Positions 18,409-27,252 of a stretch of DNA of 64,000 nt are shown here, one piece after another; position 1 is the first letter of the stretch; every line of letters starts with the position of its first letter. This stretch comes from Bacteroidota bacterium (lineage in GTDB: Bacteria; Bacteroidota; Bacteroidia; Flavobacteriales; Flavobacteriaceae): NCBI GenBank assembly GCA_024279425.1, contig JAJRRO010000020.1:157971-221970 (forward strand), given 5' to 3'. The notes under the pieces were generated by a model. It was not told the origin of the DNA, made no database searches, and saw nothing but the letters and a program-made list of their open reading frames with translations. Position numbers and translations under genes: made by a program.

Positions 18409-19251
18409 GTGTCCACGCTTAAAATCCCTGCCGCACCAAAATCCATTCAAAAAGGATTTCCTCTAAAACTAGTCTTGGACAAGGAGGCCATTCATCAGCT
18501 TGGAGAAAACTTACATTCTATCTCTGACCGATTTGATAAAGTGGGTTTTGTTAAAGAGGCTATGGATGGTCTTGAACCCTTAGGTATCAAAGAGCGAAGT
18601 AATCATATTGCCGGTTCGCTCAGAAAACACTTGCCAAATAATTATTCGGAGACCATTGAAATTATCCTGAAGTCCCTTACTCCTCCTTTAGAAAAGACAG
18701 AAGACAATGGGCTTGCAGCATTATTCTATATGCCCCATTGCAGTTACATAGCCAACTATGGGGTTGATCAAGTATTCAATAATGACCTGGATCCCTTTGA
18801 TATTTCGATGCATGCGCAATATGAGTTGACACAACGATTTACCTGTGAATTTTCGATACGACCATTTATTATCCACGATCAGAATAGAACCTTAGAGGTT
18901 TTATACCAATGGATGACGGATAAAAACCCTCATGTCAGAAGACTTTGTTCTGAGGGGACGAGACCAAGATTACCCTGGTCCAAAAAGATCGATTCATTGG
19001 TTAAAGATCCAAGTCCGTCGATTCCTATTCTGGAACAATTAAAAAATGATCCGGATCTATATGTAAGAAGGAGTGTAGCCAATCATGTTGGGGACATTGC
19101 CAAAGACCATCTTGAATTGGCTTTGGATCTTTGTGAGAACTGGCTGGAAAATGCCTCCCCTGGATTGAAATGGGTGATACGACATGCGTTGAGAAATCCG
19201 GTAAAAAAAGGCAATCAAAAAGCTATTAATCTAAGAAAGGCGGCTAAATGA
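18409..19251 (+). CDS. DNA alkylation repair protein (AlkC/AlkD-like HEAT-repeat glycosylase)
   Basis: A 280-residue protein of helical repeats. Landmarks are the AlkC-type strand of motifs GLEPLGIKERSNHIAGSL, MHAQYELTQRFTCEFSIRPF, HVRRLCSEGTRPRLPWS and the repeat DPDLYVRRSVANHVGDIAK. AlkC and AlkD excise alkylated bases such as 3- and 7-methylpurines without flipping them. The start is GTG at 18409: an in-frame TAA at 18397 rules out a longer form and no ATG is in this frame nearby. The stop overlaps the next start (ATGA, 19248-19251), so it is coupled to the VOC gene. Confidence 0.9.
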   Translation: MSTLKIPAAPKSIQKGFPLKLVLDKEAIHQLGENLHSISDRFDKVGFVKEAMDGLEPLGIKERSNHIAGSLRKHLPNNYSETIEIILKSLTPPLEKTEDNGLAALFYMPHCSYIANYGVDQVFNNDLDPFDISMHAQYELTQRFTCEFSIRPFIIHDQNRTLEVLYQWMTDKNPHVRRLCSEGTRPRLPWSKKIDSLVKDPSPSIPILEQLKNDPDLYVRRSVANHVGDIAKDHLELALDLCENWLENASPGLKWVIRHALRNPVKKGNQKAINLRKAAK

Positions 19252-19682
19252 ATTCAAATACAGAAAAAATAGAGTTGAGCTTTTTAGACCATGTGGCCCT
19301 ACGGGTCAAGAATCTGGAAGTTTCCGTAAAGTGGTATGAAAAAGTGCTTGGACTTACAAAATACAAGTTACCGGAATGGGGAGATTTCCCAATTTTTATG
19401 TTGGCCAACAAATCTGGAGTTGCCCTATTTCCGGCAAATGTTCGTGATACAAAACTCGACCATCAATCCAAAAATGTAAAAATTGATCATTTTGCTTTTA
19501 ATGTAAACAAGGAGAATTTTGAAAAAGCGAAAAAAAGGTATACTGCTCTGAACTTGGATTTTAATATTCAAGACCATCACTATTTTCACTCTATGTACAC
19601 CAAAGACCCGGATGGGCATACGGTTGAATTGACGACCCTAGTGGTTGATGAACAATTATTTTATAAACTAAATGAGCTTTAA
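19248..19682 (+). CDS. VOC (glyoxalase/dioxygenase-fold) family protein
   Basis: A 144-residue metal-binding enzyme of the vicinal oxygen chelate fold. It opens FLDHVALRVKNLEVSVKWYEKVLGL, with the first ligand His in DHVAL; later strands give KIDHFAFNV and KDPDGHTVELT with the other likely ligands. The substrate is unknown; members act in methylglyoxal removal, antibiotic resistance or ring cleavage. Translational coupling with the DNA repair gene suggests a joint stress role, which is inference. Confidence 0.88.
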   Translation: MNSNTEKIELSFLDHVALRVKNLEVSVKWYEKVLGLTKYKLPEWGDFPIFMLANKSGVALFPANVRDTKLDHQSKNVKIDHFAFNVNKENFEKAKKRYTALNLDFNIQDHHYFHSMYTKDPDGHTVELTTLVVDEQLFYKLNEL

Positions 19683-19847
19683 ATCATACACTGGAACCTA
19701 AAAAAGTAATGCGTGAGAAAATCGTAAACAAATCCCTTTGCCTGCCCTTACCTCAGGATATTAGGTTTCATGAAAAACAGTCTTCGAATTAGTGGATTCC
19801 AGCACCAACTGGTTCCATAGATTAATTAAGGCAATGAACACCCCAAT

Positions 19848-19872
19848 CCCTTCGACTGCGCTCAGGGTGACA
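19848..19872. repeat. Hairpin repeat, core TCGACTGCGCTC with CCCT/AGGG stem
   Basis: CCCT and AGGG pair around TCGACTGCGCTC and are followed by GTGACA. The same core and tail, with a different but still pairing stem, recur in the opposite orientation at 30643-30668. It lies in the gap between the VOC and M24 peptidase genes, which converge. Confidence 0.7.
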
Positions 19873-19934
19873 TTTTCAAGGCCAATAATTATCGCACAAC
19901 ACGAAACGATCAACGGTCAACCAATAACCCTCAA

Positions 19935-21227
19935 CTAACCATTCATTAACTCTTCAATCTCCTCTACCTCAATAGGAATATTGGCCATAAGGTTAAAAGG
20001 TTCACCATTTTCTTTGATGACCACATCATCTTCCAAACGAACGCCCATAATTTCAGCAGGGATATAAATGCCCGGCTCTACGGTAAAGACCATATTAGCT
20101 TTCATTGGAGTTTTTAATTCTCCGTAGTCGTGTGTATCCAGCCCAATATGGTGGCTGGTCCCATGCATAAAGTATTTTTTATAGGCGGGCCAATCTTTAT
20201 CCTCATTTTGTATATCGGCCTTGTCCAATAGTCCCAAGCCCAGTAATTCTGAGGTCATTATCTTACCTACTTCCTTGTGATAATCTGCCCAAATAGTCCC
20301 TGGTACCAACATTTTGGTAGCCTCATTCTTTACTTTTAATACCGCTTGGTATACCGCTTTCTGGCGGGCTGTAAACCTTCCATTTACAGGGATGGTCCGC
20401 GTAAGGTCACTTGAAAAGTTGGCGTACTCGGCTGCCACGTCCATCAACAACATATCACCATCCTTACATTGCAGGTTGTTCTCGATATAGTGGAGTACAA
20501 TCGCATTTCCACCAGAAGCGATTATTGGGGTATAGGCAAACCCTTTGGAACGGTTGCGAACAAACTCATGTAAAAGTTCAGCCTCAATCTCATATTCCCA
20601 AACCCCAGGTTTTATAAAAGCTAATAATCTTCGAAATCCTTTTTCGGTAATGTCGCAGGCCTTTTGCATGAGTTCAATTTCCTCGAGCTCTTTAACCCCA
20701 CGGATTTCCTGTAAAATTGGGTTGCTCTTGGCCACTTTATGGGCGGGGAATTTTTGTTTGCAATCCAGAATAAAACGATCCTCCCTAGTTTGGGTTATTA
20801 CGGCTTGTCTATAATGTTCATTGGTATTAAGATAAATCGTACTCGCCTCGGTCATCAAATCAAAAAAAACCTTGTCAAAATCGGTCAACCAATAAATGGT
20901 TTCCATGCCCGATATCTCTGTCGCTTTTTTCTTAGTCAACTTTGGTCCTTCCCAAACGGCAATATGATCATTGGTCTCACGAACAAACAAGATTTCGCGA
21001 TGCTTTTTATCCAGCGCATCAGGAAACAGCAATAGTATTGTTTCCTCCTGATCGGCTCCGCTCAAGTAGAATATATCGCGATGTTGTGCAAAGGTCAAAG
21101 TACTATCCGCACTAACGGGGTAAATGTCATTGGAGTTAAAGACCGCAATACTGGAGGGTTCCATTTTTGTCATAAATTTTTTGCGGTTCTTGACAAAAAG
21201 TTGGCTGCTTATTTGTTCGTATTTCAT
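19935..21227 (-). CDS. pepP: Xaa-Pro aminopeptidase-type M24 metallopeptidase
   Basis: A 430-residue M24 peptidase that removes N-terminal residues before proline. The N-terminal creatinase-like domain (about 1-140) starts with YEQISSQLFVKNRKKFM, and the pita-bread domain follows. Metal ligands are visible: the Asp in LLMDVAAEY, the Asp in SSDLTRTIP, the His in HGTSHHIGLDTHD, the Glu in FTVEPGIYIP and the Glu in VRLEDDVVI. All are present, so the enzyme should be active. It is encoded alone. Confidence 0.94.
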   Translation of the reverse strand: MKYEQISSQLFVKNRKKFMTKMEPSSIAVFNSNDIYPVSADSTLTFAQHRDIFYLSGADQEETILLLFPDALDKKHREILFVRETNDHIAVWEGPKLTKKKATEISGMETIYWLTDFDKVFFDLMTEASTIYLNTNEHYRQAVITQTREDRFILDCKQKFPAHKVAKSNPILQEIRGVKELEEIELMQKACDITEKGFRRLLAFIKPGVWEYEIEAELLHEFVRNRSKGFAYTPIIASGGNAIVLHYIENNLQCKDGDMLLMDVAAEYANFSSDLTRTIPVNGRFTARQKAVYQAVLKVKNEATKMLVPGTIWADYHKEVGKIMTSELLGLGLLDKADIQNEDKDWPAYKKYFMHGTSHHIGLDTHDYGELKTPMKANMVFTVEPGIYIPAEIMGVRLEDDVVIKENGEPFNLMANIPIEVEEIEELMNG

Positions 21228-21395
21228 GCGAAAATGATTAAGGTGATAAATTTAATAATTCCCTGATTGAAAGGGTCGATTTCCAAATTTAATTATCTTA
21301 GTAAACATAAAATAAATTCAAATTTTCACAGTTGCTTTGACCTAGTTTAAACACTCTTTCAATTCAAGGAGTTTTTTCCCATTTATGTACACCGT

Positions 21396-24300
21396 ATGAA
21401 ATCAATAGTACACACCGTTTTCCTCCTTTTTTTAATTTCTTTTTCCAGCAACGCCCAAACCGACACCGAGGTTTTCAAAAACCTAAAATTTCGATTTATT
21501 GGCCCAGAGGGTAACCGTACCATTGCCATTGCCGGAGTTCCAGGCAATCCTATGATCAATTATATAGGAGCAGCTTCGGGTGGACTGTGGAAGACCGAAG
21601 ATGGAGGGGTAAGTTGGAAATCGATTTTTGATGATCAGGATGTCTCCTCTGTGGGTTCTTTAGCCGTTACACCAACAAATCCCGATATCGTTTGGGTAGG
21701 CACAGGTGAAACTTTTGTGATCAGGCCCGCCCACGCTATGGGAGATGGCATTTATAAATCTGAAGATGCTGGAAAGACTTGGAAAAATATGGGCCTTGAA
21801 AAAACAGGTAGAATAGGACGGGTGATCGTTCACCCAACGAATCCGGATATCGTGTACGCCGCAGCCTTGGGCCATACCTATGGCCCACAACAAGATCGTG
21901 GTGTTTACAAAACCATTGACGGTGGTGAAAATTGGAAACATATTCTTTTTATTGATGAAAATACTGGAGCAGCCGATATAGCCTTAGACCCAAAAAATCC
22001 CGAAAATCTATTGGTGGGTATGTGGTCTATCCATATCAATACTTGGGGGCTGAACAGTGGAGGTCCAGGAGGTGGCATCTACCGTTCAACGGATGGGGGC
22101 AAATTTTGGGAAGCATTATCCAAAAATGGACTGCCGGGCGGAACCGATAATCCTGTTGGAAAAACCGGGGTGGCCATTTCAGCTTCAAATCCGAATGTAG
22201 TTTATGCCCTTTTTGAAATTGATAGTCCGGCCTTATACAGATCAGAGGATTTTGGCGATACGTGGACCTTGCAGACCAGAAACCATGACATTAATGAACG
22301 AGCGCCCTACTACACCCGAATGGCCGTTTCAACAGACGATTCTGACGAGTTATATTTCGCCAATGTAAAATTCAGCACTTCAAAAGATGGGGGCAAAACC
22401 ATAAAAGGAGGATATAAGGCCGGAGGCGATAATCACGATATTTGGGTAGACCCGACCAATGCGACCCGAATCATGGTAGCCCATGACGGTGGGGCCAGTA
22501 TAAGCCTCAATCATGGGGAAACGTTTCGACGTATAGTACTTCCCATAGCCCAAATGTACCATGTTGCTGTCGACGACCAAATTCCTTATAATGTCTATGG
22601 CAACCGACAGGACGGCTATTCATATAAAGGACCCAGCAACAGCCTACAAGGGTATATACCCATTGGTTTATGGAAAGGCGTAGGCGGCTGTGAAAGCGGT
22701 TTTGCCCAGCCGGACCCATTCGACAATGACATCGTATGGTCAGGTTGCTATGACGGAGGGTTGGAACGTTACAATGCGCGAACTGGGCATGCCCAGGATG
22801 TCCGCGTTTGGCCAGAAGCGGGTTACGGCTGGGCACCAGCAGATATGAAATACCGTTGGTACTGGAATTTTCCCCTCGCATTTTCCCCTCATGTAAAACA
22901 TCGCGTTTATGTAGGTAGTCAGTTTGTACACAAGAGTGATGATAATGGTCAAAGCTGGCAAGTAATCAGTCCAGATTTAACGCTGAACGATAAATCGCAC
23001 CAACAAAGTTCAGGGGGCATTGCCACTGACAATTTAATGACCTTTGATGGCTCAACACTTATCACCATTAAAGAATCTAGGATAGAACCTGGAATTATCT
23101 GGACGGGCAGTAATGATGGACAAGTAAATGTCACCAAAAATTCAGGGGATGGTTGGACCAATGTAAGTGACAACATTCCCAATCTATCTAAATGGGGCAC
23201 CATCTCTAACATTGAACCTTCAATATATAAAAAAGGGGTCGCGTACATCAGTGTTGATCTTCATCAAATGGGCGATTTTGACCCCTACATTTTTAAAACC
23301 GAAGACTATGGTCAATCTTGGAAAAAAATCAGTTCAACTCTCCCAAAATCTGTGCACAGTTTCGTGCATGTGGTAAAAGAGGATCCGAAAAGGGAAGGCA
23401 TGTTGTATGCTGGAGTCGACAATGGTATTTACGTTAGCCATGATGATGGGGGACATTGGATGCGCCTGCGAAATAATCTGCCTCCCGCCCCTGTGTATTG
23501 GCTTGAGATTCAAGAACGTTTTGACGACCTTGTGGTAGGCACTTATGGAAGAGGCTATTATATTTTGGATAATATTTCTCCCCTTCGGGAATTTGATTTG
23601 GATGCCAAGAACAAAGACGCCCACCTTTTTAGTCTACGACAAGCGTACCGTTTTCATGACAAACAAAGAATAAAAACTGATGGTCCAAGCAATAGTTCCG
23701 GCCAAAATCCGACGTATGGGGCAGATATAAATTATTATTTAAAAGACAGCACTGACCAAAAAGTCGAAATTCAAATTTTAACGGCCGACAATGAACTCAT
23801 ACGAACCTTAAAAGGTGAGAACAAGGAAGGTGTTCATAGAACCATGTGGGATCTGCGCTATGAACCCACTTATAAACCCAAACTAAAATCTACCCCGCCA
23901 GGAAGACCTTGGGTACAACTTAATGGCGAAGGTTGGCGACCTTTGGTGACCTGGGATCTTGACCTATGGAGAGGGCAATTTGGTCCTAGAGCGATCCCCG
24001 ACACTTATAAGGTAAAACTGATTATTGGTGAAGAAGAATATATTCGTGAATTGGAAGTGCTAAAAGACCCATCCTCTGAAGGAACCCATGAAAGTATAAA
24101 AGAACAGGTAGCCTTTTCTTTGGAATTGCGTGATGCCATGAACCTTGCTGTGACCATGATCAATGATGTGGAAACCATAAGAGGTGAATTGAATGAAATT
24201 ATTCCTAGATTAAAAAGGTCAGGAGATTTAAGAAGAGCCAAGGAGTTGAGAAATATGGCAGAGAATATTGCAAAATCATTATATGATATCCATTTAACCG

Positions 24301-24557
24301 GTGCTCGCGAAGATGCCTTTCGGGCACCCATGAAATTGTATGGTAGACTCAGTGCCTTGGCAAGTGATATTGGTGGTCATGGCATAGATTTTAAGCCTAC
24401 CGACCAACAACGAAAAGTCTATGCCATTTTCAATAAGCGTTTGGAAAGTGTGAACAAGAAATTCAAAAAATTTCTTGAGACCGATGTTGTCAAATTAAAC
24501 CAACAACTTCAAAAAAGTGAATTACAGATTTTGTTGGACCAGAAAATAAAATCTTAG
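21396..24557 (+). CDS. Large secreted Asp-box (BNR/sortilin-like) propeller protein
   Basis: A 1053-residue exported protein with a signal peptide ending NAQ near residue 21. About ten Asp-box turns of type [ST]-x-D-x-G-x-x-W are visible (TEDGGVSW, SEDAGKTW, TIDGGENW, STDGGKFW, SEDFGDTW, SDDNGQSW, TKNSGDGW, TEDYGQSW and others), which form two propeller-like domains over about residues 30-720. The last 300 residues are a different, partly helical domain with a GRP-rich stretch. Such proteins (annotated as glycosyl hydrolase or VPS10-like) are common in marine Flavobacteriaceae; no catalytic residues are recognisable, so the enzyme label is not safe. Confidence 0.85.
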   Translation: MKSIVHTVFLLFLISFSSNAQTDTEVFKNLKFRFIGPEGNRTIAIAGVPGNPMINYIGAASGGLWKTEDGGVSWKSIFDDQDVSSVGSLAVTPTNPDIVWVGTGETFVIRPAHAMGDGIYKSEDAGKTWKNMGLEKTGRIGRVIVHPTNPDIVYAAALGHTYGPQQDRGVYKTIDGGENWKHILFIDENTGAADIALDPKNPENLLVGMWSIHINTWGLNSGGPGGGIYRSTDGGKFWEALSKNGLPGGTDNPVGKTGVAISASNPNVVYALFEIDSPALYRSEDFGDTWTLQTRNHDINERAPYYTRMAVSTDDSDELYFANVKFSTSKDGGKTIKGGYKAGGDNHDIWVDPTNATRIMVAHDGGASISLNHGETFRRIVLPIAQMYHVAVDDQIPYNVYGNRQDGYSYKGPSNSLQGYIPIGLWKGVGGCESGFAQPDPFDNDIVWSGCYDGGLERYNARTGHAQDVRVWPEAGYGWAPADMKYRWYWNFPLAFSPHVKHRVYVGSQFVHKSDDNGQSWQVISPDLTLNDKSHQQSSGGIATDNLMTFDGSTLITIKESRIEPGIIWTGSNDGQVNVTKNSGDGWTNVSDNIPNLSKWGTISNIEPSIYKKGVAYISVDLHQMGDFDPYIFKTEDYGQSWKKISSTLPKSVHSFVHVVKEDPKREGMLYAGVDNGIYVSHDDGGHWMRLRNNLPPAPVYWLEIQERFDDLVVGTYGRGYYILDNISPLREFDLDAKNKDAHLFSLRQAYRFHDKQRIKTDGPSNSSGQNPTYGADINYYLKDSTDQKVEIQILTADNELIRTLKGENKEGVHRTMWDLRYEPTYKPKLKSTPPGRPWVQLNGEGWRPLVTWDLDLWRGQFGPRAIPDTYKVKLIIGEEEYIRELEVLKDPSSEGTHESIKEQVAFSLELRDAMNLAVTMINDVETIRGELNEIIPRLKRSGDLRRAKELRNMAENIAKSLYDIHLTGAREDAFRAPMKLYGRLSALASDIGGHGIDFKPTDQQRKVYAIFNKRLESVNKKFKKFLETDVVKLNQQLQKSELQILLDQKIKS

Positions 24558-24607
24558 GTTAGTTTTACAAGAGCCCCTATAGTCATTGGAGCGACAAAGT
24601 AATCTCA

Positions 24608-24636
24608 CAAAAAAAGAGGCCAAATGATTTGACCTC
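24608..24636 (-). terminator. Terminator of the small membrane-protein remnant
   Basis: Stem GAGG-CAAA/TTTG-CCTC with one mismatch and a TGA loop; on the minus strand the A run becomes T7 after the stem. It sits 20 bases after the shifted-frame stop of the remnant. Confidence 0.6.
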
Positions 24637-24655
24637 CTCTCTCAATTTAAGTTGG

Positions 24656-24831
24656 TTAATTTACCTTATTTTGTAGATAGCTCTCTATAGGTATTGCTGC
24701 AATAGCCATCAATAAATCTATTATTTGATTTTCGAGTACCCCAAAGACCTGTTTTTAAATAATTTCCCAGCTACATTGCCCCCAAGGGCACCGGAAACCA
24801 GTTGAATAATTAACGGTAAATACTCTTCCAT
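24656..24831 (-). pseudogene. Frameshifted small glycine-rich membrane protein
   Basis: The start MEEYLPLIIQLVSGALGGNV is typical of short (about 55 residue) glycine-zipper-like membrane proteins of Flavobacteria that continue with a second glycine-rich helix. Here the first frame ends after 36 residues at 24721. In another frame the text continues FGVLENQIIDLLMAIAA, where family glycines appear replaced by E, D and A, up to a stop at 24656, just before the terminator. A frameshift near codon 31 with further decay fits best. The family comparison is from memory. Confidence 0.5.
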
Positions 24832-25029
24832 TACAACCTTGTTTAGTTGATTATAACTTTTAAATTTAATCAATTATTTAACTTTTTGTTATTTTTAAAG
24901 CTTTTTTTTTGAAGATTTAGCAATTTTAACTTCTTTGTATTGTCAATACCTCCTCAGGGAAATTAAATAGATGTTCTTGTGATTTGCCAAATGAAAGTGT
25001 AATTTTATCCAGCACCTAATTCCATTCCA

Positions 25030-26013
25030 ATGAGATTAAAAATCGTTATTGCTACGTTACTGTTCGCCTCATTTGCGTTGTATTCCCAAAAACCATCCGA
25101 AAAAAATAAGCCAATTATCAAAGCCTTGATAATTGATGGTCAAAATAACCATGTCCAGTGGCCCAAAATTACCTTTATGCTCAAAAATTATATGGAGGAG
25201 ACCGGTATTTTTAAGGTGGATGTGAAAAGGTCTACTTATACCTGGAAAGGGGAATCCGATATTAGTGAGTATCCCATCAAGGGAATCCCTACCACAATAG
25301 CTTTGAAAGAGCCAAAAATGGATTCGGACTATTATCCTGATTTTTCAGAATACGATGTAGTCATCTGCAATTTTGGTTGGAACGCGGCGCCTTGGCCCGA
25401 TGAAACCAAAAAGAATTTTGAAAAGTATATCGAAAATGGTGGTGGTTTGGTCGTTTTTCATGCAGCGGACAACTCATTTCCAAAATGGGAGGCTTATAAC
25501 CAGATGATAGGTCTCGGTGGATGGGGAGACCGTAACGAAAAAGACGGTCCCTATGTCTATTACAATGACGATGATGAGTTGATTCGTGATAACACCCCAG
25601 GAAATGGTGGTGGTCATGGCCCACAGCACAAGTATCAAATACAAATTAGAAACAAGGAACACCCCATTACAAAAGGTATGCCTTTGAAATGGCTGCATAC
25701 CAAAGATGAATTGTATGAAAGATTGCGAGGGCCAGCAGAAAACATGGAGGTTTTGGCATCGACCTATGCCTCTAAGGAGTTTAAAGGTTCAGGCCGACAT
25801 GAACCAGCATTAATGGTTCTAAATTATGGGGAGGGACGCATTTTTCATAATATTATGGGGCATGCCGACTACTCCGTACAATGTGTTGGTTTTCTAACAA
25901 CGATGTTACGCGGTGCCGAATGGGCCGCTACGGGAAAAGTGACTATCCCCATTCCTAACGATTTTCCAACAGCAGGAAAGTCCAGCAGCAGGGAATTTAC
26001 TGTAAATGATTGA
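25030..26013 (+). CDS. Secreted ThuA-domain protein
   Basis: A 327-residue protein with a signal peptide (to about residue 20, ending LYSQ). The ThuA fold, related to class I glutamine amidotransferases, covers about 28-300: IKALIIDGQNNHVQWP, DVVICNFGW, GGGLVVFHAADN, and late FHNIMGHADYSVQC. ThuA is linked to trehalose or other sugar use in some bacteria, but its reaction is not settled. It lies upstream of, and on the same strand as, a LacI regulator and a ribose uptake operon, so it may belong to the same carbohydrate pathway. Confidence 0.9.
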   Translation: MRLKIVIATLLFASFALYSQKPSEKNKPIIKALIIDGQNNHVQWPKITFMLKNYMEETGIFKVDVKRSTYTWKGESDISEYPIKGIPTTIALKEPKMDSDYYPDFSEYDVVICNFGWNAAPWPDETKKNFEKYIENGGGLVVFHAADNSFPKWEAYNQMIGLGGWGDRNEKDGPYVYYNDDDELIRDNTPGNGGGHGPQHKYQIQIRNKEHPITKGMPLKWLHTKDELYERLRGPAENMEVLASTYASKEFKGSGRHEPALMVLNYGEGRIFHNIMGHADYSVQCVGFLTTMLRGAEWAATGKVTIPIPNDFPTAGKSSSREFTVND

Positions 26014-26134
26014 TTCCGAAGGTGAATCAAAAAACTTTGATTACATTTATTTTTTTCAGTCCTCATTTAAGAATGATTTTTGATACTTTAGAACAAACCT
26101 TTTTTATGACTTTTTCTTCTTTTAAATTGATTGA

Positions 26135-27154
26135 ATGCCTACCCTAAAACAAATTGCAAAAGATCTTAATATTTCAGTTAGTACGGTTTCTAGAATCCTT
26201 AACGGAAAAGGCAAGGAATCGAGGATAAGCGACACCACCGTTGAGTCTGTTTTGAAATATGCCGAAGAAATTGGGTATGCCCCTAACCTAATTGCTAAGG
26301 GACTGCAAGCCTCCCAAACATTCACCATAGGGCTTATGGTTCCTAATATTGCTAATCTATTCTTTGCCTTAATGGCCAAAAACATCGAAAAATGGGCATC
26401 AAAGGCAAAATACTCCATCGTTTTGGTAGATTCTGACGAAGATGTAGAAAAGGAAAAAAAACAGGTATTGAATATGATGGGTAGAAAGGTTGATGGAATA
26501 ATCATTGCGCCCGTTGGGGATTCATTTCAGCATTTCAATAAAATAGTAAAACAAAAAATTCCGCTGATTTTTGCAGACAGGTACTTTACAGATTTAACTA
26601 TACCCTATATAACTTCAGATAATTATCAAGGGAGTTACGACGCTACACAAGAATTGATTGCAAATGGTCATAAAAGAATATGTCTGATAAGTGGCAGTAG
26701 TGCAAATGAATTAGCCAAAGAAAGAACGCAGGGTTATATTGATGCGCTAAAAAATGCCAATATCGAAGTATCCGAAGAACTAATTGTGGGAAATTCGTTC
26801 AGTGTTCAAAACGGACTTGAAAGTGCAAAGCAAGTCTTGCGGTTAAAGAATCCTCCAACGGCTATTTTTGCAATGAACAACTTAATTGGTTTTGGTGTGC
26901 TTCAGGCTACGAAAGAACTTGGACTTAAGATTCCTGAACCTGTTTCCTTGATAATATTTGACAATCACCCGTACCTTTCGCTCTTAAATCCCTCTATAAC
27001 AACGGTAAAACAGGATTCTGAAAAAATGGGCGAAATGGCGGTAAAAGCCATCCTTAAGGAAATAAACCAAGAGTTTGACATTACCTCCATGAAAATTCCG
27101 ACAGAGCTCATTCTTAGGGAATCCATACGTGATTTAACCCTTGATTCCAAATAA
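26135..27154 (+). CDS. LacI-family transcriptional regulator
   Basis: A 339-residue repressor. The N-terminal HTH is TLKQIAKDLNISVSTVSRIL, with the hinge helix around NLIAKGLQASQT, followed by a periplasmic-binding-like effector domain (about 60-330: TIGLMVPNI, VDGIIIAPVGDS, IFADRY, ICLISGSS, AIFAMNN). Ribose or a related sugar is the likely effector, since the next genes encode a sugar transporter and ribokinase. Its operator is visible as a perfect palindrome between this gene and the transporter (27199-27210). Start chosen as the first ATG that gives the usual MPTLKQIA opening. Confidence 0.95.
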   Translation: MPTLKQIAKDLNISVSTVSRILNGKGKESRISDTTVESVLKYAEEIGYAPNLIAKGLQASQTFTIGLMVPNIANLFFALMAKNIEKWASKAKYSIVLVDSDEDVEKEKKQVLNMMGRKVDGIIIAPVGDSFQHFNKIVKQKIPLIFADRYFTDLTIPYITSDNYQGSYDATQELIANGHKRICLISGSSANELAKERTQGYIDALKNANIEVSEELIVGNSFSVQNGLESAKQVLRLKNPPTAIFAMNNLIGFGVLQATKELGLKIPEPVSLIIFDNHPYLSLLNPSITTVKQDSEKMGEMAVKAILKEINQEFDITSMKIPTELILRESIRDLTLDSK

Positions 27155-27167
27155 TCCAAGCCTGGTT

Positions 27168-27197
27168 TTGTTCTCTAAGAGAAGTTTAATATTTTAG
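27168..27197 (+). promoter_or_regulatory. Promoter of the sugar transporter-ribokinase operon
   Basis: TTG (27168-27170), a 19-base spacer and TATTTTAG (27190-27197; one base off TAnnTTTG). The -7 box stands one base before the LacI-type operator, so bound repressor would cover the transcription start. Confidence 0.6.
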
Positions 27198-27198
27198 C

Positions 27199-27210
27199 AC
27201 AAACGTTTGT
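27199..27210. promoter_or_regulatory. LacI-family operator ACAAACGTTTGT
   Basis: Perfect 12-base palindrome with the central CG typical of LacI-family sites; symmetry extends outward (AG-x ... x-CT). It follows directly on the -7 box of the transporter operon and lies 45 bases after the LacI gene. Confidence 0.8.
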
Positions 27211-27252
27211 TCTGTATCGTTTCAACTACTAATCAACCAAATATCATATACC

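Larger units (their letters stand above)
24558..25029. other. Intergenic stretch with a decayed small gene
   Basis: Holds the minus-strand remnant at 24656-24831 and its terminator at 24608-24636. From 24832 to 25029 I see nothing beyond AT-rich DNA; no promoter box of the TTG/TAnnTTTG type stands out before the ThuA gene. Confidence 0.5.
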
